Source of the DNA: Porticoccaceae bacterium
GTDB lineage: Bacteria; Pseudomonadota; Gammaproteobacteria; Pseudomonadales; Porticoccaceae
NCBI GenBank assembly: GCA_019090225.1
Contig: JAHRWI010000172.1
Location: 1-53,310 of the forward strand
DNA: 53,310 nt
Reading direction: 5' to 3'
The notes under the pieces are model-generated. The model saw nothing but the letters and a program-made list of their open reading frames with translations. It had not been told where the DNA came from and ran no database searches. The translations under genes and the position numbers were made by a program. Shown piece after piece: positions 8,553-17,401 of the stretch. Numbering within the stretch: the first letter of the stretch is position 1; each line of letters begins with the position of its first letter.

Positions 8553-9164
8553 TTAACTTTTCACTACACTTTTTAGGGCCAGGCGAATCAATTCTTCACT
8601 GGGTGGCGTATCTTCGCCTTTAATAAGATGCGCACCCACCATGCGCGTGGCTTCCTGAGGTTTATAGCCCAGGGATATCAAGGCATGTTCAGCTTCAAGA
8701 ATACCGGCTTTACCTGTCGCCTGTTGAGGGATAGCTCCCCCAGCGTCAGGCGTGCCACTCCAGTTATCAAGGCGATCACGCATTTCGACCAACAAACGCT
8801 CCGCCGTTTTTTTGCCGACCCCCGGCAAGCGCACCAGAGTCGCGCTGTCATTATTTTGCACGCAGCTAACAAATTCATGAGCACTCATGCCCGACAAAAT
8901 CGCCAGGGCTAACTTTGGGCCAACGCCACTAATCTTGATTAGCTCTCTAAATAGTTGCCGCTCGCTATCTTCACCAAAACCGTAAAGCAGTTGCGCGTCT
9001 TCTCTGACCACCAGGTGGGTGTGCAGACTAAGTGGCTGATTCAGCTCCGGCAAATTAAAAAAGGTATTGAGTGAGACCTGCACCTCATAGCCGATGCCCT
9101 GCACATCAATCAACAACTGAGGTGCCTGTTTTTCTAGCAAGGTGCCGCGAATCCGGCCAATCAT
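8553..9164 (-). CDS. ruvA: Holliday junction DNA-binding protein RuvA
   Basis: Tetrameric junction-recognition subunit that positions RuvB. It has an N-terminal OB fold starting MIGRIRGTLLEK, then tandem helix-hairpin-helix motifs (ISGVGPKLALAILSG and LPGVGKKTAERLL). A C-terminal UBA-like RuvB-contact domain (EAEHALISLGYKPQEA) ends the protein. Length 203 aa is normal. Between ruvC and ruvB, same strand. Confidence 0.97.
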   Translation of the reverse strand: MIGRIRGTLLEKQAPQLLIDVQGIGYEVQVSLNTFFNLPELNQPLSLHTHLVVREDAQLLYGFGEDSERQLFRELIKISGVGPKLALAILSGMSAHEFVSCVQNNDSATLVRLPGVGKKTAERLLVEMRDRLDNWSGTPDAGGAIPQQATGKAGILEAEHALISLGYKPQEATRMVGAHLIKGEDTPPSEELIRLALKSVVKS

Positions 9165-9280
9165 AGGTAACTGCCTTTGAGGATAATAATTGCTCTTGGT
9201 TTAGTGATTTCCATCAATGCCTTCAAGTTCTGCACCTTTAAATTCCGAGAAGTTACCATTGAATCGACGCCTTATTTTCG

Positions 9281-9799
9281 CTACTTTCTACGACCATGAG
9301 AGTAACCTTTAGACGCTATTAAATCGGGATGCCTGGTCAGGCTGTGAGCATGACAGATTGCCACTGCCAACGCATCGGCGGCGTCTTCTGCAGGAGCGGC
9401 CGACAAACTCAACAGGCGCATCACCATATGCTGCACCTGCTCTTTAGTCGCTGAACCGGTTCCCACCACCGCTTGCTTGACCGTACGAGCGCTGTATTCA
9501 GCCACCGGCAAGTCGGCATCAACACCCGCAACAATCGCCGCACCACGAGCCTGTCCCAAACGCAGCGCCGCCCGGGGGTCTCGGGCAAAGAAGACTTCCT
9601 CGACGGCCATTAATTCCGGTTGATGTTGCTCAATCAATTCCCCAACACTATCGAAAATCACCTTCAGGCGCGCCGGTAATTCGCCCTCCGAAAGACGGAT
9701 AATCCCGCTGGTAACATAGCTCGTTACCGCTCCCTTCGCATCAATGATGCCGAAGCCCGTCTTGCGAGAACCGGGATCTATGCCGAGTATTCGTGTCAT
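9281..9799 (-). CDS. ruvC: Crossover junction endodeoxyribonuclease RuvC
   Basis: RNase-H-fold Holliday junction resolvase. The first catalytic acid is D8 in ILGIDPGS, the second lies in AVEEVFF (E67/E68), and the C-terminal acids are in PAEDAADALAVAICHAH. Length 172 aa is standard. The order ruvC-ruvA-ruvB is conserved. Confidence 0.97.
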   Translation of the reverse strand: MTRILGIDPGSRKTGFGIIDAKGAVTSYVTSGIIRLSEGELPARLKVIFDSVGELIEQHQPELMAVEEVFFARDPRAALRLGQARGAAIVAGVDADLPVAEYSARTVKQAVVGTGSATKEQVQHMVMRLLSLSAAPAEDAADALAVAICHAHSLTRHPDLIASKGYSHGRRK

Positions 9800-9989
9800 C
9801 GATTAATTGTCATGGCTTAACAGTCATAGATAAGGTGTCATGAATTAATTGTCCTCGTCGAGCATTAACTAAACAGGTTAATCAATGTCCGACAGATTGC
9901 CAACAGATAACAGCGGGGCAAGCTATTTGCTATGCCTTATCCATATACAAAAATTCATATGCAAAAACTCTTATACAAAGCTCATATAT

Positions 9990-10012
9990 AAAAAAAGGCG
10001 ACATAAGCCGCC
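9990..10012 (-). terminator. Intrinsic terminator after the small acidic gene
   Basis: On the minus strand GGCG-GCTTATGT-CGCC forms a short GC stem followed at once by a run of seven T. It lies 33 bases past the stop of the 93-aa gene. It probably separates the yebC transcript from ruvCAB. Confidence 0.65.
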
Positions 10013-10044
10013 CTCAGATATCCAGCCCAATCCGGGCACGGACA

Positions 10045-10326
10045 CTACGACTCTTTGGCAGCTTCTTCTGAACCAGCTTCGTCAGCCGCGGCTTCTACTT
10101 CTGGCACCAGCTCTTTTTCTGCTGGTGCTTCTTCAGCGGCCTCCGCTTCAGAGGCTTCCTCTATTTCAGGGGCTTTAGGGGCAGGCGCTTTAATCAGATC
10201 TTCGGCTAACAAAATCGCAACCTTGTCATCTTCGTTAATGGCTTTGCCATCAGCGCCAGTGACGGCATATCGGCCGGATCGTTTTTGGTAAACAGTATAT
10301 TCTGCGGTTTTCTTGATGACTTTCAT
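10045..10326 (-). CDS. Small acidic protein with conserved basic N-terminus, function unknown
   Basis: A 93-aa protein. The first 47 residues look globular (KVIKKTAEYTVYQKRSGRYA, then a GADGK turn and an AILLAEDLI helix). The rest is a low-complexity Glu/Ala/Pro tail. I have the impression that similar short proteins with this N-terminus occur in other gammaproteobacteria, but I cannot name the family. A ribosome site GGAGCAATACCG precedes the ATG and a terminator follows. It lies between yebC and ruvC, where many relatives have no gene. Confidence 0.75.
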   Translation of the reverse strand: MKVIKKTAEYTVYQKRSGRYAVTGADGKAINEDDKVAILLAEDLIKAPAPKAPEIEEASEAEAAEEAPAEKELVPEVEAAADEAGSEEAAKES

Positions 10327-10458
10327 CGGTATTGCTCCTATGACTACTCGTTAGATGGATGGTGCATGCGTACAACTGGTTTTCTGGATAAAACATACGT
10401 CGCTAAAAAGCGGGTATTCGTGAATAGCGGGCAAAGCCGCCAGCTATAAAAACAAAAT

Positions 10459-11205
10459 CTAATCAAACTCGGCTAATACTGCGTCGGGGATATCCGCGTT
10501 GGTATAGACATTTTGCACATCGTCCAAATCCTCCATGCTGTCTACCAGAGCCATAATTTTCTCAGCCCCGTCTTTGTCCAGCTCAACGGTAGTAGAAGCT
10601 ACCATGGTTACTTCTGCGGATTCCGGCTCAAGCCCCGCCGCGACAAGCGCATCTTTCGTGCTAAGAAAATCTTCCCAGGCGGTCAAGACATCGATGGAGC
10701 CGTCGTCGTTGGTCACAACATCTTCAGCGCCCGCTTCAAGGGCCGCTTCCATAATCTGATCTTCGTCGCTGCCCGGTGGATAAGTGATTTGTCCGGTGCG
10801 CGTAAACAGATAGGCCACCGAGCCGTCGGTACCCAAATTACCACCGCGTTTGGTAAAGCCATGGCGCACATCGGAGACTGTTCGATTGCGATTATCGCTT
10901 AAGCATTCAACCAATACCGCGACGCCATTGACGCCATAACCTTCGTAGGTGATTTCTTCATAATTTTCACCATCGGCATCACCGGCACCGCGCTGAATGG
11001 CCTTGTCGATAGTGTCTCGCTTCATGTTCGAGCCGAGACTTTTATCGACAGCTGCGCGCAGGCGCGGGTTGTCTTCAGGATTACCGCCGCCCATTTTTGC
11101 GGCAACGACTAGTTCCCGTATCAGCTTGGTAAAAACCTTACCGCGCTTGGCATCCTGGGCAGCTTTGCGATGCTTGATATTTGCCCACTTACTGTGACCT
11201 GCCAT
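10459..11205 (-). CDS. yebC: YebC/TACO1-family translation/transcription factor
   Basis: Begins MAGHSKWANIKHRKAAQDAKRG in the family-defining way, with three YebC domains and the conserved stretch TYEGYGVNGVAVLVECLSDN. Length 248 aa is standard. Family members have been described both as DNA-binding regulators and as ribosome-associated factors helping translation through proline-rich stretches; the sequence does not decide between them. It sits 42 bp after aspS on the same strand. Confidence 0.95.
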   Translation of the reverse strand: MAGHSKWANIKHRKAAQDAKRGKVFTKLIRELVVAAKMGGGNPEDNPRLRAAVDKSLGSNMKRDTIDKAIQRGAGDADGENYEEITYEGYGVNGVAVLVECLSDNRNRTVSDVRHGFTKRGGNLGTDGSVAYLFTRTGQITYPPGSDEDQIMEAALEAGAEDVVTNDDGSIDVLTAWEDFLSTKDALVAAGLEPESAEVTMVASTTVELDKDGAEKIMALVDSMEDLDDVQNVYTNADIPDAVLAEFD

Positions 11206-11247
11206 ACCCGTCTCTCAACCTCTCTTCTTCAGTCCACCTTAAGCTAA

Positions 11248-13041
11248 TTATTCTTCACCAATTTTTTGTTCAACGACTTTTTCACGCAGGCGAATATTTA
11301 GCTCTTGCAGTTGATCATTGGCTACCGCACCCGGGGCATCGGTCATTAAACACTGGGCCGACTGGGTTTTCGGAAAGGCGATAACATCACGAATAGATTC
11401 CGCCTCGACCATCAGCATTACAATGCGATCAAGCCCAAAGGCCAGGCCACCATGAGGAGGACAACCGTAGTTAAGCGCATCCAGTAAAAAGCCAAACTTT
11501 TCCTGCTGCTCTGCTTCGCCGATCGACAATATTTCAAATACCGCTTTCTGAATAGGCTGTTGGTGAATCCGTATCGAACCACCACCCAGCTCCGTACCAT
11601 TTAAGACCATGTCGTAGGCCTGGGACAAAGCAGCACCGGGATCGGCGAGTAATTCTTCTGCCGAACAAGCTGGTTGGGTAAAGGGATGGTGTAGTGAAGT
11701 CCATTCGCCACTACCCGCCTTCTCAAACATGGGGAAGTCCACTACCCACAGCGGCGCCCAGGGGCAGGTGTACAAACTAAGATCTTCACCCAGCTTGCAA
11801 CGCAGGGCACCTAGGGCCTCGGACACGACTTTACTGCTGTCGGCACCAAAGAAAATCAAATCGCCGTTTTCGGCTTCGAGTCTGTCGAGCAATTGTTGGC
11901 GAATATCGTTGGGAAGGAATTTGACGATGGGCGACTGCAGGCCCTCTTCGACATCGCTTTTATCATTAACCTTTATATAAGCGAGTCCACGAGCGCCGTA
12001 GATGCCAACAAACTTGGTATAGCCATCGATCTGCTTGCGACTTAGCGCATTGCCGCCAGGCACTTTCAAAGCTGTGACGCGACCAGCGACATCATTGGCG
12101 GGGCCGGAGAAGACTTTAAAATCCACCTCCAACATTAGATCTTTAACATCGACCAGCTCAAGAGGAATACGTAAGTCCGGCTTGTCGCTACCGAAACGCC
12201 GCATGGCTTCGGCGTAAGTCATGACAGGGAATTCACCGAGGTCAACATCCATCAGCAAGGTGAAAAGCTCGCGAAGCATGTTTTCGGTGATCTTCATAAT
12301 TTCCTGTTCGGAAATAAATGACGCTTCGATATCGATTTGAGTAAATTCAGGTTGGCGGTCAGCCCGCAGATCTTCATCCCGAAAGCACTTGGCAATTTGA
12401 TAATAGCGATCAAACCCGGAGACCATTAATAGCTGTTTAAATAGCTGCGGTGATTGGGGCAATGCGAAAAACTTGCCGCCATGGGTACGACTCGGCACCA
12501 AATAATCTCGTGCGCCTTCCGGCGTGGCGCGGGTCAATATGGGTGTTTCGATATCGAGGAAACCGCCATCGTCGAGGCAGTTACGAATAATCGAGGTCAC
12601 CTTAGAGCGGAAATACAGGTTCTTCTGCATATCCGGTCGCCGCAAATCCAGATAACGATATGTCAGGCGCACGTCCTCACCCACCCTGGTGTGATCATCG
12701 AGCTGAAAAGGTGGCGTCGCTGAAGCATTCAAGATTTCGACCGCAGTGGCATAGACCTCGATGGCACCGGTTTTCATCTCAGGATTGATGGTCGCCTCAG
12801 TCCGCGCCCGCACGCGCCCGGTAACCCGCAATATGTATTCACCACGGACCCGATCCGCAGTATTGAAGTGCTCCCCGGCATCCGGATCAAACACCACTTG
12901 CACGATGCCTTCTCGGTCGCGCAAATCGATAAAGATCACACCACCGTGATCTCTACGCCGGTCAACCCATCCACACAGGGTCACTTCGCTGTCGATAAGA
13001 GAAGATTCCACAAGCCCACAATAACTAGACCGCATATTCAT
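11248..13041 (-). CDS. aspS: Aspartyl-tRNA synthetase
   Basis: Class II synthetase charging tRNA-Asp. An N-terminal OB anticodon-binding domain (about residues 1-110), the class II catalytic core with motif 2 FRDEDLRADRQPEFTQ and motif 3 GLAFGLDRIVM, and the bacterial GAD insertion are all visible. Length 597 aa is typical. I cannot tell from sequence alone whether it also charges tRNA-Asn. M1 is preferred over M3, with GGGAAT close upstream. Confidence 0.97.
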   Translation of the reverse strand: MNMRSSYCGLVESSLIDSEVTLCGWVDRRRDHGGVIFIDLRDREGIVQVVFDPDAGEHFNTADRVRGEYILRVTGRVRARTEATINPEMKTGAIEVYATAVEILNASATPPFQLDDHTRVGEDVRLTYRYLDLRRPDMQKNLYFRSKVTSIIRNCLDDGGFLDIETPILTRATPEGARDYLVPSRTHGGKFFALPQSPQLFKQLLMVSGFDRYYQIAKCFRDEDLRADRQPEFTQIDIEASFISEQEIMKITENMLRELFTLLMDVDLGEFPVMTYAEAMRRFGSDKPDLRIPLELVDVKDLMLEVDFKVFSGPANDVAGRVTALKVPGGNALSRKQIDGYTKFVGIYGARGLAYIKVNDKSDVEEGLQSPIVKFLPNDIRQQLLDRLEAENGDLIFFGADSSKVVSEALGALRCKLGEDLSLYTCPWAPLWVVDFPMFEKAGSGEWTSLHHPFTQPACSAEELLADPGAALSQAYDMVLNGTELGGGSIRIHQQPIQKAVFEILSIGEAEQQEKFGFLLDALNYGCPPHGGLAFGLDRIVMLMVEAESIRDVIAFPKTQSAQCLMTDAPGAVANDQLQELNIRLREKVVEQKIGEE

Positions 13042-13083
13042 ATTATTCCCAATTCAAAGACTTAATCGTGTGAGTTCCGACTT

Positions 13084-13458
13084 TTAGCCAGCGCCAGAGG
13101 CTGCTGGCTTGCTTTTGTTGTCGGAGCCAGAACTTTTGCTCTCGGTTTTTTTAGTCTCGGCTTTTTTGCTATCACCGTCTTTCTTAGTGCTTTCTTTAGA
13201 GCCGCCATCAGAAGAACTACTTTTGTCACCACTTTCAGATTTCGCCTGCCTGTCACCGCTCAAGTTTTTCTTATCCCCGGTTTTGAAATCAGTTTCATAC
13301 CAACCACTGCCACTGAGCCGAAAAGCACTCGCGCTGACTTTTTTCTTGAGCTTCGGCTTGTCACACTCAGGACAGACCTTTAAAAGGTCGTCGGAGAGCT
13401 TTTGAATAACCTCTAACTCGTGACCACAGGCCTGGCAAAGATATTCATAAATAGGCAT
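13084..13458 (-). CDS. FmdB-family zinc-ribbon protein
   Basis: The N-terminal zinc ribbon has paired cysteines C8-x2-C11 and C29-x2-C32, followed by a conserved FRLSGSGWYETDFK segment. The remaining half is a Ser/Lys/Asp-rich low-complexity tail. This short regulator-like protein is regularly found directly before aspS in gammaproteobacteria, and its role is unknown. It is 42 bp upstream of aspS and probably co-transcribed. Confidence 0.88.
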   Translation of the reverse strand: MPIYEYLCQACGHELEVIQKLSDDLLKVCPECDKPKLKKKVSASAFRLSGSGWYETDFKTGDKKNLSGDRQAKSESGDKSSSSDGGSKESTKKDGDSKKAETKKTESKSSGSDNKSKPAASGAG

Positions 13459-13689
13459 AGCAGGTAATTCTCCAAACGGCCCACGCTTGATGAGCCAAAA
13501 TTTTCAGTGGGTTCGAAAGCGGCGCGCATTATACCCCAGGACCCAGCAAGCCTAAAATCTAGTTCACCACCTGGCAAACCATTTGCAGATGAACACTTGC
13601 GCAACAAACTCATTCGCTGCTCGATCATAAGCATATATTCAAATAAATTCGTTTTTTTACTAAAAAAACAGGTTTTTTCCCGAATAAGC

Positions 13690-13718
13690 TTGCGAGCTGT
13701 TTACGTATACTATATACA
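13690..13718 (+). promoter_or_regulatory. Predicted sigma-70 promoter of the HU-like gene
   Basis: TTGCGA (13690-13695), a 17-bp spacer and TATACA (13713-13718) lie about 100 bases before the HU start. The whole divergent gap 13459-13820 (362 bases) between fmdB and the HU gene is otherwise noncoding. It also holds an AT-rich stretch at 13620-13680. Confidence 0.45.
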
Positions 13719-13820
13719 TGGCGTCAGGGTTAGAGGGATCATTATCTCGTCGTTTAGAGGTGGTTTCCAGGCTCGTAAATTAGCAGTTCAAATCATCACA
13801 ATGTTTAAGAGGAAGCCAAT

Positions 13821-14243
13821 ATGGCAGCTAAAAAACCGACAGCCAAGAAAACTCCAGCTAAAAAGATCCCAGCTAAAAAAGCTCCGGCCAAAAAGGCAGC
13901 AGCTAAAGCCGCTCCCGCCCGAAAAATCACCGCTGTTAGTGAGCGCTATACCAAAGCTCAAATCATCAATGAACTCGCTGAGAATACTGGCCTCAACAAA
14001 AGTCAGGTTAATTCTGTACTTGAAGAACTCAATGTTGTTATTGAGAGACACATTAAGAAGCGTGCCGTTGGCGAATTTTCTCTACCCGGCTTATTGAAAG
14101 TCAAAACTGTCAAGAAACCTGCGCGAAAAGCCCGTAAAGGTATTAACCCCTTTACTGGTGAGGCGACCACTTTCAAGGCACGCCCAGCCAGTACTGGCGT
14201 GCGAATCACAGCGCTAAAACGTCTGAAAGATATGGCTCTCTAA
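13821..14243 (+). CDS. HU-family nucleoid protein with lysine-rich N-terminal tail
   Basis: Residues 3-35 form a histone-H1-like tail of repeated PAKK/TAKK units. Residues about 40-140 are a complete HU/IHF fold ending in the DNA-arm signature GINPFTGE and ITALKRLKDMAL. It bends and compacts DNA in the nucleoid (family knowledge). The tail probably adds nonspecific DNA binding, as in actinobacterial HU proteins, although there the tail is C-terminal. The ribosome site AGAGGAAG precedes the ATG. The gene is single, with its own promoter and terminator. Confidence 0.9.
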   Translation: MAAKKPTAKKTPAKKIPAKKAPAKKAAAKAAPARKITAVSERYTKAQIINELAENTGLNKSQVNSVLEELNVVIERHIKKRAVGEFSLPGLLKVKTVKKPARKARKGINPFTGEATTFKARPASTGVRITALKRLKDMAL

Positions 14244-14304
14244 GGTCAGTCCTAGACCGGCAGTTCAAGGCCATCAGTTCAAAGTAACACCAGCACGGAT
14301 GCTA

Positions 14305-14337
14305 CTAAAAAAGCCCTGATTTTCAGGGCTTTTTTAG
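14305..14337. terminator. Bidirectional intrinsic terminator between HU and HIT genes
   Basis: Perfect 15-bp arms (14305-14319 and 14323-14337) pair around a TTT loop: CTAAAAAAGCCCTGA with TCAGGGCTTTTTTAG. The stem carries A-runs on one side and T-runs on the other, so it can terminate both converging genes. Confidence 0.93.
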
Positions 14338-14382
14338 TTTGGGCGCACTACCCTCCTGAAACGTTAAGGCCCTGCGGAAACG

Positions 14383-14802
14383 TCAGATAAAACCTCGGGC
14401 ACCATCTAGTTCGCTGCGTAAAACCTCGACACGCTCCCTTAAGTTACTATCTTCATAGTCCTTTTCAACCACCGCTCCCCACACTGGCGCTGGCCACACA
14501 GCATCATCCACGTACCGGGCGATATGATGGATGTGCAATTGCTTCACCACGTTACCCAAAGCTGCAATATTCATTTTATCGGGAGCAAAAACAGTGGTCA
14601 TTACCCTGCTCAGCAGGCGTGATTCCTCGAATAGCGCCTGCTGATCCAGATCATTGAGTTGATAAATCTCAGTCACACCTTCTCGCCTCGGCACCAAAAT
14701 ACACCAGGGAAAATTGCTGTCTCGATGCAATAGCACTGCCGACAGAGGCCACGCACCTATGACATAAGTGTCATTTTTTAATCTGCTATCCAACTCGAAC
14801 AT
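14383..14802 (-). CDS. HIT-domain nucleotide hydrolase-like protein
   Basis: A 139-aa histidine-triad protein. The active-site stretch QLHIHHIAR (H90, H92, H93) departs from the canonical H-x-H-x-H by placing two histidines side by side. The family usually hydrolyses dinucleoside polyphosphates or AMP conjugates; the substrate here is unknown. It is convergent with the HU gene and divergent from proS, with 117 bp to the proS start. Confidence 0.88.
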   Translation of the reverse strand: MFELDSRLKNDTYVIGAWPLSAVLLHRDSNFPWCILVPRREGVTEIYQLNDLDQQALFEESRLLSRVMTTVFAPDKMNIAALGNVVKQLHIHHIARYVDDAVWPAPVWGAVVEKDYEDSNLRERVEVLRSELDGARGFI

Positions 14803-14919
14803 CTCTCAACTCCGACATCCATCCATTAGCACTGACCTATTAGCCCTATACCCACAGGCTCCAGCCCCTTAAACTAGCCGCCAGCATAAGCCCAAACAAA
14901 CCTTAGCGGAATTATTTAT

Positions 14920-16668
14920 ATGCGTGCCAGCCAGCTCCTTCTTGCCACCCAAAAAGAAACACCCGCCGATGCCGAAGTCATCAGCCATCAATTAATGATC
15001 CGTGCCGGGATGATTAGAAAACTTGCCTCCGGCTTGTACACCTGGCTGCCCCTGGGCCTGAGGGTGCTACGCAAGGTAGAAGCAATTATTCGTGAAGAGA
15101 TGAACCGAGCCAATGCCCAGGAAGTCATGATGCCGGTAGTGCAACCGGCAGAGCTTTGGCAGGAGTCAGGTCGCTGGGAGGAATACGGCCCAGAGTTGCT
15201 ACGCATCAATGATCGTCATCAACGGTCATTTTGTCTGGGGCCTACTCACGAAGAAATCATTACCGACTTAATTCGCAATGAAATTCGCAGTTACAAACAA
15301 CTGCCCGCCAACTTTTATCAGATCCAAACCAAATTTAGAGACGAGATTCGCCCCCGTTTCGGCATTATGAGAGCGCGGGAATTCATTATGAAAGACGCCT
15401 ATTCTTTTCATACCGATGCGGAGAGTCTGCAGGGAACCTACGATGTCATGCATGCCGCCTATACGCGAATATTCGAACGGCTGGGCCTGGATTTTAGACC
15501 GGTACTGGCCGACACCGGCAGCATTGGTGGCAACCACTCCCACGAATTCCATGTCCTTGCCGAGTCGGGAGAAGACGCCATCGCTTTCTCAACAGAAAGT
15601 GATTACGCCGCCAATGTCGAAAAAGCCGAAGCTCTGGCCCCCACCGGCCCACGACCCGAGCCAACTCAAGCAATGGAAGAGATCGCCACGCCGGGACAGC
15701 ACAGTATTGAGGAGGTCTGTCAGTTTTTAAATTGCCCTGCTGAAGCCACTGTTAAAACCTTGATTGTTGTTGGTGAGCAGGACGAAGAAAATGATACAAA
15801 TGATAGTAATTTAATTGCCCTGGTATTGCGTGGCGACCACGCCCTGAATGAAATCAAAGCTGAAAAATTACCCGGTGTAGCCAGCCCCCTAACCTTTGCC
15901 AGCACAGAACAAGTGCTCGCCACACTGGCTTGCAATGTCGGCTCCCTCGGACCAATGAAGCTATCTATACCTGTGTTTACTGATCGCAGTGCCGCCCACC
16001 TCAGTGATTTTGTCTGCGGCGCCAACAAAGATGGTTTTCATTTACGTGGCACCAACTGGGACAGGGATTGCTCACCGAGCACCATAGTCGATATTCGTGA
16101 AGTCATCACCGGTGATCCAAGCCCGGACGGCCAGGGCACTCTGGAAATCAAACGCGGCATCGAAGTGGGTCATATATTCCAGCTCGGCACCAAATACAGT
16201 GAAGCCATGGGCGCAACGGTGCTCAATGAATCTGGCAAAGAGCAAGTCATGACCATGGGCTGCTACGGCATTGGCGTTACCCGCGTCGTTGCCTCAGCCA
16301 TAGAACAAAACTACGATGGGCAAGGCATCATTTGGCCAGACAACATTGCTCCTTTTACCCTGGCCATTATTCCCATCAACGCCCATAAATCAGAGGCTGT
16401 TCTCAAGACCTGCGAAACGCTCTATCAGGAATTAGGTGAGGCCGGTTACGATGTATTATTGATGGATGAAAAGAAAGTCAGGCTCGGTGTCATGTTGGCG
16501 GATGTTGATCTCATCGGCATTCCCCATCGTCTGATCATCGGCGAGCGAGGGCTGGAAAACGGCTCCGTGGAATATAAACGACGAGGCGATAGCGATTCGC
16601 TTGATGTTAAGCTCGATGAACTATCAGCTTTTTTAACAGAACAACTCACCGGCCCAGGAGCAAAATAA
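14920..16668 (+). CDS. proS: Prolyl-tRNA synthetase
   Basis: Class II synthetase charging tRNA-Pro. Motif 1 region LPLGLRVLRK, motif 2 with RDEIRPRFGIMRAREFIMKDAYSF split over residues about 139-162, and the anticodon-binding domain at the C-terminus are visible. Between motifs 2 and 3 lies the bacterial-type editing (INS) domain, about residues 225-405, which clears Ala-tRNA-Pro. Length 582 aa is standard. Confidence 0.97.
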   Translation: MRASQLLLATQKETPADAEVISHQLMIRAGMIRKLASGLYTWLPLGLRVLRKVEAIIREEMNRANAQEVMMPVVQPAELWQESGRWEEYGPELLRINDRHQRSFCLGPTHEEIITDLIRNEIRSYKQLPANFYQIQTKFRDEIRPRFGIMRAREFIMKDAYSFHTDAESLQGTYDVMHAAYTRIFERLGLDFRPVLADTGSIGGNHSHEFHVLAESGEDAIAFSTESDYAANVEKAEALAPTGPRPEPTQAMEEIATPGQHSIEEVCQFLNCPAEATVKTLIVVGEQDEENDTNDSNLIALVLRGDHALNEIKAEKLPGVASPLTFASTEQVLATLACNVGSLGPMKLSIPVFTDRSAAHLSDFVCGANKDGFHLRGTNWDRDCSPSTIVDIREVITGDPSPDGQGTLEIKRGIEVGHIFQLGTKYSEAMGATVLNESGKEQVMTMGCYGIGVTRVVASAIEQNYDGQGIIWPDNIAPFTLAIIPINAHKSEAVLKTCETLYQELGEAGYDVLLMDEKKVRLGVMLADVDLIGIPHRLIIGERGLENGSVEYKRRGDSDSLDVKLDELSAFLTEQLTGPGAK

Positions 16669-16669
16669 A

Positions 16670-17284
16670 ATGAAGGCAGTGGCTATGGCAATGTTCTTGA
16701 CGGTCAGTCTTTCTAATCTTTCCGCCTCTAATCTTTATGCGCAGGATAAAGCCCCGGCCAGATCTAACCTTGAACAAGCGAATACGCCAGCAGCGCAAAG
16801 CCACCAGGAGACACCGGGCTCGCTAAACACCCTTACACCACTTATTGCTATCCCCAACGCTAAGGCTCCTTTCCCTAACAGCCCCTCTGCCAATATCCTG
16901 GTCGGCGGGCAACCGAGTGTAGAAAATATTCGCGCAGCACATCGGGCAGGATACAAAACCATTATAAACCTACGTCCGAAAGGGGAATTCAAAGTCTGGG
17001 ATGAGGCTGCTCTCGCAGAACAACTCGGCATAAACTATATTCTGATACCTATCGATGGCAAGGCCGACATCACCTCCGAAAATGCTCTACGTCTGGATCA
17101 GGCCCTGCAGGCAAGGGCTCACTCACCCACCATTGTTCACTGTGCCAGCGGCAACCGCGTCGGCGCGTTGTTTGCACTTCGCGCGCAATTACAGGGTAGT
17201 GATCCAGAGGCCGCCATGGCAATTGGTCGGGCAGCAGGCTTAACCAGCCTGGCACCTCTGCTTAAAAAATTATTACAACCGTGA
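16670..17284 (+). CDS. Secreted Cys-based phosphatase-like protein (DUF442/BLH type)
   Basis: A signal peptide-like N-terminus ends near YAQD (residue 24-26). After a linker comes a dual-specificity-phosphatase-like domain (about 70-204) with a LVGGQPS start motif, an INLRP strand and the P-loop HCASGNRVG. The P-loop nucleophile is C158 and the Arg is R163. The C-x4-R spacing fits the beta-lactamase-hydrolase-like family rather than the usual C-x5-R. The substrate is unknown. It starts 1 bp after proS, with AGGAG inside the end of proS. Confidence 0.8.
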   Translation: MKAVAMAMFLTVSLSNLSASNLYAQDKAPARSNLEQANTPAAQSHQETPGSLNTLTPLIAIPNAKAPFPNSPSANILVGGQPSVENIRAAHRAGYKTIINLRPKGEFKVWDEAALAEQLGINYILIPIDGKADITSENALRLDQALQARAHSPTIVHCASGNRVGALFALRAQLQGSDPEAAMAIGRAAGLTSLAPLLKKLLQP

Positions 17285-17401
17285 TAAAACCATAGAATAC
17301 GCAGACACTGGAACATTTCCACAAGCTAGCACTCAAACTACGAACTATGCTGCCGTGGGCAGACCCAACACTCAGTGATCCGCACAAGAGCTAAAGGACA
17401 A

